Source: Protula sp. h YS-2021 (lineage: Eukaryota; Annelida; Polychaeta; Sabellida; Serpulidae). Taken from it: DNA of 64,000 nt. The notes under the pieces were generated by a model that worked only from the letters and a program-made list of their open reading frames with translations, was not told where the DNA came from and made no database searches. Position numbers and translations under genes: made by a program. Where the stretch lies: positions 96,909,804-96,973,803 of the forward strand of contig OX457025.1 in the NCBI GenBank assembly GCA_949752745.1, written 5' to 3'. Shown here in pieces: positions 55,017-64,000 of this stretch (its first letter is position 1; every line of letters begins with the position of its first letter).

Positions 55017-56174
55017 TTACTTGGGATGGATAACCGTGACTCTGTTTTCTTCTGTTCTACTCTCGTTGCTCCTTAAATAAAGCTGGTACATATTGTCTAT
55101 ATAAAATGGTCCAGTTGAATAGAGATTAAGCTTAGGGCAAACCTCATGATAGAGTTGCAAATATTTCTGTAACAGTTTATAGTATGGATGATTTGGTTTG
55201 GTAGCCATTACCGTATTCATAACATTAGGTTGTTTACGCAAGTGCGCGAAAAATGTGTGCTCATAAGTCTCGTGGGATAAAATGCTGCTTGCAACATGGG
55301 CCCAAATATCCAATGGTTTTAGCGATGTCACATCTAAATCCAAATAAAATCCACCATAATGATATAGTAATAAATAACGTGCGATGTTTGTTCTAAAAAT
55401 AGTGCCTGGATAGTGACGGAAAAGCTGCAACAGTTCCGGATGGTATGTTTTTACGAAACAATTCCGGTCATCTGCGGTCCAGAACCAATACTCCCAATCC
55501 GGATGATTCTTCAAAACAGATTTGACAAAGGGCACGGCGACTTCCGGTATGTCGTACGTATCCCAGGTCTGGTGAATGATCTTTGGTATGACCGGTTCTT
55601 GGCCTTTATAACGAGTTAAATTCAGTTCCTCTGGGGTGAAAGTCTTGGCCTCATAGTGTATATATTCCTTGGGAGCCAGCAAAAGACATGGATTTTCTCT
55701 CTCTTTGCCAGTCAAATTTGATAGGTCTGGGAGCACTGGTTTGACTGCTTCAGGCGGGTGTGTTGGAGTGACAGGTTGTGGTTGTGCCGGGACCACTGGT
55801 TTCACAGTTTCAGGCGGGTGTGTTGTTTTGACAGACTGTGGTTGTGTCGGGAGCACTGGCTTCACAGTTTCAGGCGAGTGTGTTGGAGTGACAGGTTGTG
55901 GTTGCGCCGGGACCACTGGTTTCACAGTTTCAGGCGGGTGTGTTGTTTTGACAGGTTGTGATTGTGTCAGCGTTTTGTTTTTATCCAGATCTGTGTTTTT
56001 GCCAAATTTTCCATCCCTTAACGTTGCCGCTGTAAGCTTGATGACAGAGCTATCCTTTATGAGACCATCGTGTTTGGGAGCTATTTCGCCACTCCCGCTA
56101 AAAATGATGTATTTTGCTGCAAAATAACACACAAAAAACCCGATAACGACAATAATGCGGGCACGGCTCTTCAT
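55017..56174 (-). CDS. GT32-family glycosyltransferase, first coding exon (partial)
   Basis: A type II Golgi-type enzyme: short basic cytoplasmic end (MKSRARI), transmembrane segment (IIVVIGFFVCYFAAKYIIF), a Pro-rich stem, then the catalytic domain of the Gly_transf_sug (DXD sugar-binding) family. Visible are IPKIIHQTWDTYDIP, WEYWFWTADDRNCF, FRTNIARYLLLYHYGGFYLD and the LDLDV DXD metal/nucleotide-sugar site. The stem holds about 3.5 repeats of a 20-residue unit (HPPETVKPVVPAQPQP). The frame stops right after VIHPK, but the minus strand reads CCCAAGTAAGG there, a strong splice donor two bases before the end, and the family's C-terminal part is missing. The protein therefore probably continues in another exon at lower coordinates, across the microsatellite. 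Sugar specificity cannot be told. Confidence 0.88.
   Translation of the reverse strand: MKSRARIIVVIGFFVCYFAAKYIIFSGSGEIAPKHDGLIKDSSVIKLTAATLRDGKFGKNTDLDKNKTLTQSQPVKTTHPPETVKPVVPAQPQPVTPTHSPETVKPVLPTQPQSVKTTHPPETVKPVVPAQPQPVTPTHPPEAVKPVLPDLSNLTGKERENPCLLLAPKEYIHYEAKTFTPEELNLTRYKGQEPVIPKIIHQTWDTYDIPEVAVPFVKSVLKNHPDWEYWFWTADDRNCFVKTYHPELLQLFRHYPGTIFRTNIARYLLLYHYGGFYLDLDVTSLKPLDIWAHVASSILSHETYEHTFFAHLRKQPNVMNTVMATKPNHPYYKLLQKYLQLYHEVCPKLNLYSTGPFYIDNMYQLYLRSNESRTEENRVTVIHPK
55733..55965 (-). repeat. 60-bp coding minisatellite in the glycosyltransferase stem
   Basis: About 3.5 copies of a 60-bp unit (20 codons) in phase with the gene. Copy number is likely polymorphic without breaking the frame. 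Confidence 0.85.
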
Positions 56175-56179
56175 GTCGC

Positions 56180-57306
56180 GTTCACAAAATATTCCTCAGA
56201 TTATTCAACTGCCTGTATTAGAATGAATTACAGCACAATAACAAAATAAGATATCACGAGACTGTTGAGATCTGTAGCTCTGTGTCACAATTTGAAGAGA
56301 GTAGGTATGAAGTGTCTTGGTTAATTCCACGCTGCATTTTTTTTTTTTTTTTGTTCTGGCTTGTCGAATAACTAACGATTTTCCTTCATAGGGTTTTATT
56401 TTGAACAAGTATCATGCTAACTTTATTCTGTTGACACAGATAAGAAAAAATATAACACAATATAAAGTGGCCATGAAAACGGCTATTTAAGTTGTATTCT
56501 TGTCCGATTGATTTCGCTTATGTACCCCATAAACACGAGTTATTTTACAGACAAACCACACGCTCAAGAAATACTCCTCTTTTATACAGTTACGAGTTTA
56601 AAATAGATTATGTATACAGGGAGCAGTCATTATTTTATTCACATGTGTTTGCTTCTGAATTTTAGATATAAAGACAGACTTAAAGTTTGATACCAAATAT
56701 TAATTAATTTTTGTGATCAAAAATACAGATTTCAAAATATAAATTAAAAACTCTAATTCTGAAATTATGTTATCAAAAAAATCTTGATACCAATAAACAG
56801 AAAATAAATTACAGCTCCAAACTGAGATTTTGCTATCATTTTCAAATTATTTTTTGAGATCAAGAATACATTTAAAGATATTAGAAATACAATTACAGAC
56901 AGTAAAAATTACTTCTTGATATTAAAAATGAATATGTGAGATCAAAAATTAATTCTTGATATCAACAGTTCGCTACTATATGTGAAAATGGCACTTTATG
57001 CTGTGTCAAGCAAGTACTTGCTACTTAAAAGCATTCTGACATTACTTTATTGTATGCATAATCCCTTCAAAAATATATCGTGATTACATATGTTCTTGTG
57101 AACGACATAAACGTATACAAATAATTTAACCTTCACCCCAGAGGCAGTTCTGCTAGTACCATACTATATTATGTTTTCACTGAGAGGTTTAGCAAACACG
57201 ATAGTCAAGTCAAGTGAAGGGGTAGCGTGTGTAGCTCGTATTCAATAACGTGGCTTAAATATAATTAAGGTCAAATAAGATAGTGTTTTTGTTCTCACTG
57301 TGACAT
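56180..57306. other. intergenic; degenerate TTGATATCAA-type repeats at about 56660-56970
   Basis: AT-rich. Motifs such as TTCTTGATATCAA, TTTTTGAGATCAA and GATACCAA recur irregularly. No gene. Confidence 0.5.
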
Positions 57307-57315
57307 GTCTCAAGT

Positions 57316-58237
57316 GAATCCCGGACAAAACGGCGACGGCCAAAACGGCGACGGCCAAAACGGAGAAGACCAAAACGGCGACGGCCAAAACGGCGATGGC
57401 CAAAACGGCGATAAGTGCAACCTTGGACAAAACGGCGACGAAAATTGATAATTTAATGTTGAAAATCAAAATACAAAGAACAGTGTTGCCAGATAAATCA
57501 ATTCATTTCTACGTGAAGATAAGTATAATTTGAACCAATATTTAAATTTTAAGGGCAAAATAAAATGGGTAATTTAACACTTATTTTTCCATGTATTCCT
57601 AATTGCAATTATACGATAAACCATCGTGTGAGGGGGGTAAATAAGTAGAAAGACAATTGTATTTAGCGACTGTGCCCACTAATCCGTTATTGCACGTGAA
57701 TCCACATCAATAAAAGGCAAAATAAAAATGCCTTTAAAAGGACTTCAGATTATCAGCAATGAAAGACTGATGAAATTTAATCGCCTCAATGAGCTAATCC
57801 TTATCTGTATTCGTTATGTGAAATGCTGATATTATATACGAATCCACACCAATGAAAGAGAAGATTAACTTTTATTTTACCTGAGAAAATAGTTTTCAGT
57901 TTTACCTGAGAAAAGGTAAGTGAGTAAATCATTCCTTGAGCAGATTACTGAGACAGTGACTGGTGACAGGAAGGAGGTGGTTAGGGAGGGCAGGAAGGGC
58001 GCGTTGGGAGAAATGCAGCACTGTGTTCAAATTTATTTATCTCTGATGGTTAAATAAACTGTGTTGGCAACGTTGTTACTTTTTGTTTTTTTTAATAAGC
58101 GTCTTAAAGCATGAACTTAAAAAACTCCGTCGCCGTTTTGTCCGGGGTTGCACTTGTCGCCGTTTTGGCCATCGCCGTTTTGGCCGTCGCCGTTTTGGTC
58201 TTCTCCGTTATGGCCGTCGCCGTTATGTCCGGATACC
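57316..58237. mobile_element. non-autonomous DNA transposon with 9-bp target duplication
   Basis: TIRs carry CCGGACAAAACGGCGACGGC on the left and the complement of CCGGACATAACGGCGACGGC on the right, continued by 15-bp iterons (CAAAACGGCGACGGC) over about 110 bp. GTCTCAAGT occurs directly on both sides (57307-57315 and 58238-58246). A 9-bp duplication fits Mutator-like elements. The interior is AT-rich with no transposase. Confidence 0.72.
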
Positions 58238-58246
58238 GTCTCAAGT

Positions 58247-60590
58247 AGTCTATTTCAGTTATTTTAAATTACATACGAAAATGGTAGAGTAAGAAACAAG
58301 AATGGCTCCATTCTTACGATAACCTGACCATATGGCTCTGACTATGTGGGTGGAACAATTTACTTGGGGTGGCTCCACCCATGAAGACTGAAGTGCCCAA
58401 ATGGGTAAAGCCATGTGGGAAAAGCCTTTAACTGGTGTGACTGCACCTATTTGCTTACTTGATTCTGGTCCTCCTCCTTTTCGAGAAGAGAGATAGACCA
58501 GAGTATTGCTGTTACAAGTACTTATGAATGCAATTACAGACACACTTAAAATGATCGGACGCAAGAGAAGAGTGTAAGGGTAACGCCCTGACCAGAAGCA
58601 CTTTTATGCCCTAATACTATCACTCCAACCTCGAACGGATGGTATGCCCAAACAATGTTGGGTTACATACATATGGCCAGACGAATGTATGGAAATCTAA
58701 AACGTAAAATAAAATAATGTCCTTCATTAAAGCTAAATCACACGATCTCTAAAATATGCAGTCTTTGCACTAAGTATTGCTTTAGATCAATTTAACGTAT
58801 GACTTGATTGGTGAAATCAAATTAGTTATCAATTATCACACATAAATCACAGATCTTTTCTCACTTAAATTAACATGCACCGCACTGAGGAAATATTATT
58901 ATTATACTCTACTACAGTAGAAGAGAATGTGGAAAAATGCTTCTACCTACTTATCTAAGTCGAACGATGGCTTTTTCGTACGGAGCCACCTAAAGGAAAC
59001 TGCAGTCCTGATGTCATTGAACACTAACTCCTTGGGATTGGTTACCCTGTCTGATCTTAGATTAGAGGGATTGCCTGAAGCTTCGCCCTCGTTTGCCTGA
59101 TGTGGCCCTCCCTGAGTCTGGGCTGTAGTTCTTGTTGTAAAGGACGGAGAACCTGTGTTAGAAATGACTAAATCTGTCTCGAAAAAAGGCTAATTGAAAA
59201 GTCGAGTTAATTCTTTTAGACAGAAGTATTCTACAAATGTAAGTGTCGGAAAACTCAAAATTGTTCATTTCGGCTTTTATTTGATAAATTTATTTTTAAA
59301 TTAACACCGCCGAGGATACTAACGTTTTAGTTGTATTTATTAAATTTGTTCCTCACTCTCCTTTGTGATTTTACGATAAATTCGGATGTATATTTGTAAT
59401 TACTCATGCGTGCATTCACCTATCTTCTCAACGTCATTTATAGTGTATGTTCACAGATGTTGTGCTATTTTAGTTAGCCGTATGCAGAATACATCCCGAT
59501 TCCGTACTGGTTTCAGTTCCAATTTCAGATTTAAGAGGCATGTGTTGGCATTGAAAATTAAATGCACAACATATGTACACTTTAAAACCATAGAAGGACA
59601 CAATTATTACGCTTAGTTTATCCTGTCATGACATACGAATGGGTAACATATTAGAAAGTTCATGCCTGATATATATGCACTGAAATAGGAAATGTTCAAA
59701 AGCTAATTGTGAGATGAAGCACACAGTTATTATTGTGAGGTGAAGTACGCAGTTATTTATGTGTAATTGCTGGATTTCACATTTAAGAAGACTTTTATTC
59801 ATTGAACCATTAGACATATGAATAATTTCACCACACTTCGTTCATAACCCTAGTAAAAGTCACACCGTTAGACTCAACAACTCATTGCAGGCATTTTTAT
59901 TTATGTTCACTGTCCAGTGGAAGCGTCTTACTTCTCCAACAACTTCAACAGTGTCTTATCCTTTGAATTTATCTAACTTCGAAGTTTGAACATCTATAAA
60001 GTGCAAAGGAATAGAGTAGCACAAACCTTATTGACCTTCCCATCAACTATATCTGACAAGATGTCTCCCGAGCCTACCTATTATCTCTGGGTCCAACATG
60101 TTCTTACTGATTGCGATGTTCTTTGATCAAAATGCAACCAATTCGGTACTTTTTGTCGGTAATGAGGTATATTGTTTCTACCAATAAGTAAGCAGTTCGA
60201 AAGATATTTCAACAATCTGGGGCATAACTAAATCAAATAATAAGATTTCATGACATTCTATAAAAATTGAGTGACACCTCAACATTATCCATGAAAAATA
60301 GGGTCCTACATATTAAAATATCACAATTAAAATGGTGAGGTTTAGAAATTTCCAACCCGATTACGGCTCTATAATCAGCTTTACTGATGTATTATAAAAT
60401 CGTTAAGAAGGGCTTGCGGTCAGAAGAAGTTGTAGCCATATGTTCGGTGCTTTCCTTCCTACATATTAAATTTGAAGGAAAACTAATATATGGGCCTCTG
60501 ATAAATATGTAGGCGTCTGACCTGATGTGTGCTCTGTCAGAAATGATTTAAATTAATTCAGAAATTAGGTTTACATACTTTTTGCCATAT
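58247..60590. other. intergenic, no gene recognised
   Basis: No domain-bearing frame. Nothing in it matches the transposon ends seen elsewhere in the window. Confidence 0.45.
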
Positions 60591-60689
60591 TAGGTGTCAA
60601 GGGATGGCCGAAAGACTGAATGGTGATATATTTCAGTTCTGTGATAGGTATTCTAACCCACTGCTTCGCCTTTCTTAAGCTATTGGAAC

Positions 60690-60755
60690 CCTGGCCGGTA
60701 TCGAACCCAGGAATCGTAATCCACTGCTCTACTTATCTAACCGTCGCCTTCTGTG
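60690..60755 (-). repeat. tRNA-like sequence, probable SINE head
   Basis: The minus strand has TTAGATAAGTAGAG (A-box-like), then GGGTTCGATACC, a near-perfect RNA polymerase III B box at 60697-60708, at tRNA-like spacing. No complete cloverleaf was verified, so a SINE head or tRNA pseudogene is more likely than a tRNA gene. Confidence 0.45.
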
Positions 60756-60759
60756 TGAT

Positions 60760-62035
60760 ATTTGCTAAGATTTCACAGATAGATGCGCAATGAGCTCCAA
60801 AAATAAATCACATAGGGTGTTATTTATATATTATTAAAAGCACGAGAAAACGTATGAGAAATGTCCAATTTTAATTATTCTGTCTTGACTCACTTTTGAC
60901 TATTTTTAATCAATATATATAACATCCCTTAGTTTATACAGGCCATGGTCACTATATAAAGTGACATTCTAAATCAAGTCTTGGGCTGTTGACTTTTGTT
61001 GTTGGTTGATGCATCTGCCTATGTAACACTCAACTCAGTACTTCTATTCGCTTAAACAATTTTTTAGCGCAATATTAACGAATAAAATAATATATATGTT
61101 TGACCGTCGTATGACCGTCCGTCTTCATATTTGATATAAAGGTTTCTTCTTAGTTTGTGTTCTTATGCAAAATTGTTATATTCACTTTTCAATCTTTTCT
61201 TTTTTTAGTTTTTAAAATGGGTTTAAAATTAGTAATCGAGGTAGGCTGCTTACGCCAGTAGATATACAGTTCCAGTGCTAAGGGCGGCAACTCTAAAGCG
61301 TATTTCAACGCTGAGCGGGAAATTGTCAATGTTTTGCGTTGTTATGTCATAGGACTATAGTTTGGATAAAATTCGAGCCATTCAGCCCGATTATTGCAGT
61401 ACTTTTCACCGGGATACATTTAGAAGTGATTAGTACTATTTTGACATGGGTCGCAAATGCAGCTTTGTTGAAACCCTTGTGAGCAGTTGAACCAATTTGG
61501 AAGTTTGCAACACACAAATCAAATCACCAGTTAAACGAAAACTTCTGGTCAGAGTCCAGGCGTAATTTCGATATAGGGGTAATTTTATAGAATCAAAGGC
61601 TTTTTTGAAAGTCCATCTGCAATGAAAAACAGTATGAATGTGTAACTAACAGCTCAGTCATTTCTAGATAAGAGTGATCTGTACTCGTTTGTTCATGGCC
61701 TTAAAACAGACGTTACGGTATTGGGACAGATAAAAATATTATTCAGCTGAGCAGCAATATTCAATGGGTGAACTTGGGGCATCAATAAACGATTGTGAGA
61801 TGAGAAAAAATGTACAGAACAACGCCGGGAGAATAAGATTTGCTTCATGTACAAATAAAGTATTGTTTTGTAAAAGGACGTTGAACCTGAGATAATAAAG
61901 TTGTCTTTAAGTGCTTAAGTAGTGCTAATGCACCGGATTAGGAAATATGTCTTAATCATCAGTTCAGTTAGAACACTGCTCATTAAATGGTGTTGTTTGG
62001 TAAAAGAAAGTGCAATGTCATTGGCTTAATTGATT
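60760..62035. other. intergenic, nothing recognised
   Basis: AT-rich, no gene or clear transposon end. Confidence 0.45.
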
Positions 62036-62440
62036 TGATGGCATAGAACAACAGAACCCAGTAAACATCCGGGCGTCTTCCCAACGGCATAGATCAACAG
62101 AACCCAGTAAACATCTGGGCGTCTATCCAATGGCATAGAACAACAGAACCCAGTAAACATCTGGGCATGCTCCAACTTTATAGAACAACAGAACCCAGTA
62201 AACATCTGGGCATCCTCCAACTTTATAGAACAACCGAACCCAGTAAACATCCGGGCGTCTTCCCAACGGCATAGATCAAAAGAACCCAGTAAACATCTGG
62301 GCGTCTATCCAATGGCATAGAACAACAGAACCCAGTAAACATCTGGGCATCCTCCAACTTTATAGAACAACAGAACCCAGTAAACATCCGGGCGTCTATC
62401 CAGCGGCATGGAACAGCAGAACCCAGGACTCATCCGGGCG
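62036..62440. repeat. about 46-bp minisatellite with CCCAG.AAACATCTGGG palindrome
   Basis: About nine units of ATAGAACAACAGAACCCAGT, AAACATCTGGGCGTC, then a variable TATCCAATGGC or CTCCAACTT. Each unit contains the imperfect palindrome CCCAGTAAACATCTGGG, close to the CCCAGCAAACAT ends of the element at 34116. Confidence 0.85.
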
Positions 62441-62489
62441 TCCTTCAATGGTCTATTTGAGCTTGCGATGGCTGCCTCATCAAATTGCA

Positions 62490-63060
62490 ACGCTGTTTGG
62501 TTGTTCTTGATCGCGTCCAAAGTACCCCTGTTCAACGTTGTGTGTTAGTCGCGACCAAGAAGTAATTTATTCAGACGTCTTTGTCTCAAGGGTGCATGCA
62601 TCTTTGATAGGCAACGTTGTTTGTTACTTTTAGTTGCCACAACAATCCACGTTATCGGACGTTTAATCAACGTCTTTTGTGCATCTTTGAATAGACATTG
62701 CAAAATCGTTTAAAAAATATTCATGGCTTCATACATATCTTACGTTACCGGATGACCCATGAGTGGGATATTTTCACCAAGCCTAACCATGCCATCTTAT
62801 GATTGTTGTTTATAAAATGATTCCAGATCAGTTTTTCGACGTCTATGCAACGTTTGAAGATGTCTGACGTTGTTTCGATTTCAATTTTTAACCTATCCAC
62901 AACTTTTTGATTAGACGACTGATAATGGATGTCTACCCAACTTTTGCAGGTAGAATTTGCTTTGAGTTCTATAACAATCCAAAATCAGTCCTTGGGTTGT
63001 AACGCGTATCTAACGTTATTGCAACGTCGATTAGCTACAAATACCCCCGAGAAAATGTGC
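62490..63060. repeat. AACGTTG-rich repeat segment
   Basis: Irregular recurrence of CAACGTTGT, AACGTCTTTG, CAACGTTTGAAG and TGACGTTG. It resembles 51175-51420 and is likely the body of a non-autonomous transposon. Confidence 0.45.
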
Positions 63061-63076
63061 TCTATCCATCTTGCTA

Positions 63077-63077
<1 letters not shown>

Positions 63078-63109
<32 letters not shown>

Positions 63110-63135
63110 GTCTGTCTGTCTGTCTGTCTATCCAT
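63078..63135. repeat. (TC)n/(TCTG)n microsatellite
   Basis: CT repeats followed by TCTA and TCTG units directly before the third Maverick end. Confidence 0.9.
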
Positions 63136-63165
63136 CACATGATTTGTCTATGTCTTCATTTTATA

Positions 63166-63935
63166 AGTAGGGGAAAAGGATGTTCTACTGCAGTCAATCA
63201 TCGTGACGTCAGCAATCACGTGACCTGAATCCCCGCCTCCTGAGTATGGAAAAACGAAAGTCCTGGATCAATCAATCATCGTGAATCAAGCCCCAACCCC
63301 CTGAGATGGGGAGAAATGAAAGTTCTACGCCAGTCAATCATCGTGACGTCATCAATGAAGCTTCGTCCCTCGTGGCAGCGAAGTTGTGAAGAGGAAGTGA
63401 CAGTGGTGATAGTGGTTGTTGGTAGCAAAAATTTGGGTAAGTGAAATTGTTTTTTATGTTTATTTGTTATGTTTATTCATTTATTTAATTATTTTTTGGT
63501 TGGTGATGTGGGAAGAGCACGCCATTCAAAAATGTGTTCGAATGGCAAGCCCATTCAAAGACGTGTTCGAATGAGCAGCCCATTTAAAGACGTGTTCGAA
63601 TGAGCAGCCAATTTAACGTCATGTTCGAATGAGCAGCCCATTCAAAGACGTGTTTGAATGAGCAGCCCATTCTTTCAATGCTTTGGAGATGTGGGAAATT
63701 CAAGAAAGACATATTAAGACATTGTGTGTCAGACCTCCCTCCTCCTGAGAAATTTCTGAAATTTTGTTTTTAGACCTATTAGAACCGAGTGTGACATCTC
63801 CCTATGTAATTGGAATCTTGAAAATCAAATTGGCACGAAACCTGGGTGTATAAAAGGAGCGTTTGGGAACACATTTCAGCATATCAGTTGAAGCAATTGA
63901 TGCGACAACGAAAGCAGCCAGTTCAGAAAAAGCAA
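63166..63935 (+). mobile_element. left end of a third Maverick-related element (truncated by window or decay)
   Basis: Begins AGTAGGGGAAAAGG, like the other two termini. CREs (TGACGTCA) occur at 63204 and 63344, a leader with splice donor GTAAGT at 63437, five 28-bp repeats (ATTCAAAGACGTGTTCGAAT) at about 63523-63672, and a block at 63790-63930 matching 40130-40290 (ACACATTTCAGCATATCAGT, TGAAGCAATT). A TATAAAA is at 63849. Similarity ends near 63930, so polymerase coding sequence is not seen. Confidence 0.65.
63849..63855 (+). promoter_or_regulatory. TATA box in third Maverick end
   Basis: TATAAAAGG, followed about 35 bases on by an initiator-like ATCAGTTG, at the same relative place as the polymerase promoter in the other elements. 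Confidence 0.5.
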
Positions 63936-64000
63936 GACATATATTGAATAGTTTTATCAATACACTTAAATACATAGCGCTTAAATTAATAACAATATTA

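Noticed and set aside
55669..56127. Plus-strand Gly/Cys/Thr-rich frame opposite the glycosyltransferase
   Set aside because: It is the antisense of the in-phase 60-bp stem repeat.
60690..60755. Functional tRNA gene
   Set aside because: B box is good, but I could not confirm a full cloverleaf or acceptor-stem pairing; a SINE head is more likely.

Overview
The window is animal genomic DNA, most likely from a marine lophotrochozoan invertebrate such as a mollusc. That assignment is an inference from three things: an intronless Toll-like receptor, a GT32 glycosyltransferase exon, and very many microsatellites, minisatellites and short non-autonomous transposons. No host gene here fixes the species.

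The centrepiece is a nearly intact Maverick/Polinton (adintovirus-like) element at 12694-29884 (17.2 kb). It has long terminal inverted repeats (TIRs) beginning AGTAGTAGG and a perfect 6-bp target duplication, GCGAAA, at 12688-12693 and 29885-29890. Plus-strand genes are protein-primed DNA polymerase B followed by four small genes in tandem that look like PC4/SUB1-type single-stranded-DNA-binding modules. Convergent minus-strand genes form a tightly overlapping morphogenesis cluster: integrase with chromodomain, packaging ATPase, 108-aa basic/hydrophobic protein, 190-aa basic protein, 69-aa putative lipid-anchored protein, minor capsid (penton-like), pVI-like protein, major capsid and adenain-like protease. 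Upstream of these is an accessory block on the same strand with a NADAR-domain protein, a double-PC4-like zinc-ribbon protein and three unrecognised genes. Minor capsid and protease each carry a single-base frame break; the other core genes are open.

A second, related but decayed Maverick occupies 39915-50343. It has the same terminal AGTAGTAGG and an imperfect 6-bp duplication (CACATA/CATATA). It keeps remnants of most genes in the same order but has lost internal blocks, including the NADAR region. The left end of a third related element begins near 63166 and runs towards the window edge. The TIRs carry CRE and ETS-like sites, TATA boxes and splice donors. Subterminal promoters contain perfect Maf-recognition elements.

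Host content: a single-exon Toll-like receptor at 3869-6598, a GT32 glycosyltransferase first exon on the minus strand at 55017-56174, and one or two short exons of unrecognised genes near 37.7-38.5 kb. The rest is repeats: a palindrome-rich fold-back element (8047-9278), a microsatellite-embedded element with CCCAGCAAACAT ends (34116-35339), an element with 9-bp duplications (57316-58237), a 46-bp minisatellite open in all three forward frames (31440-32500), other minisatellites and long dinucleotide and tetranucleotide arrays.
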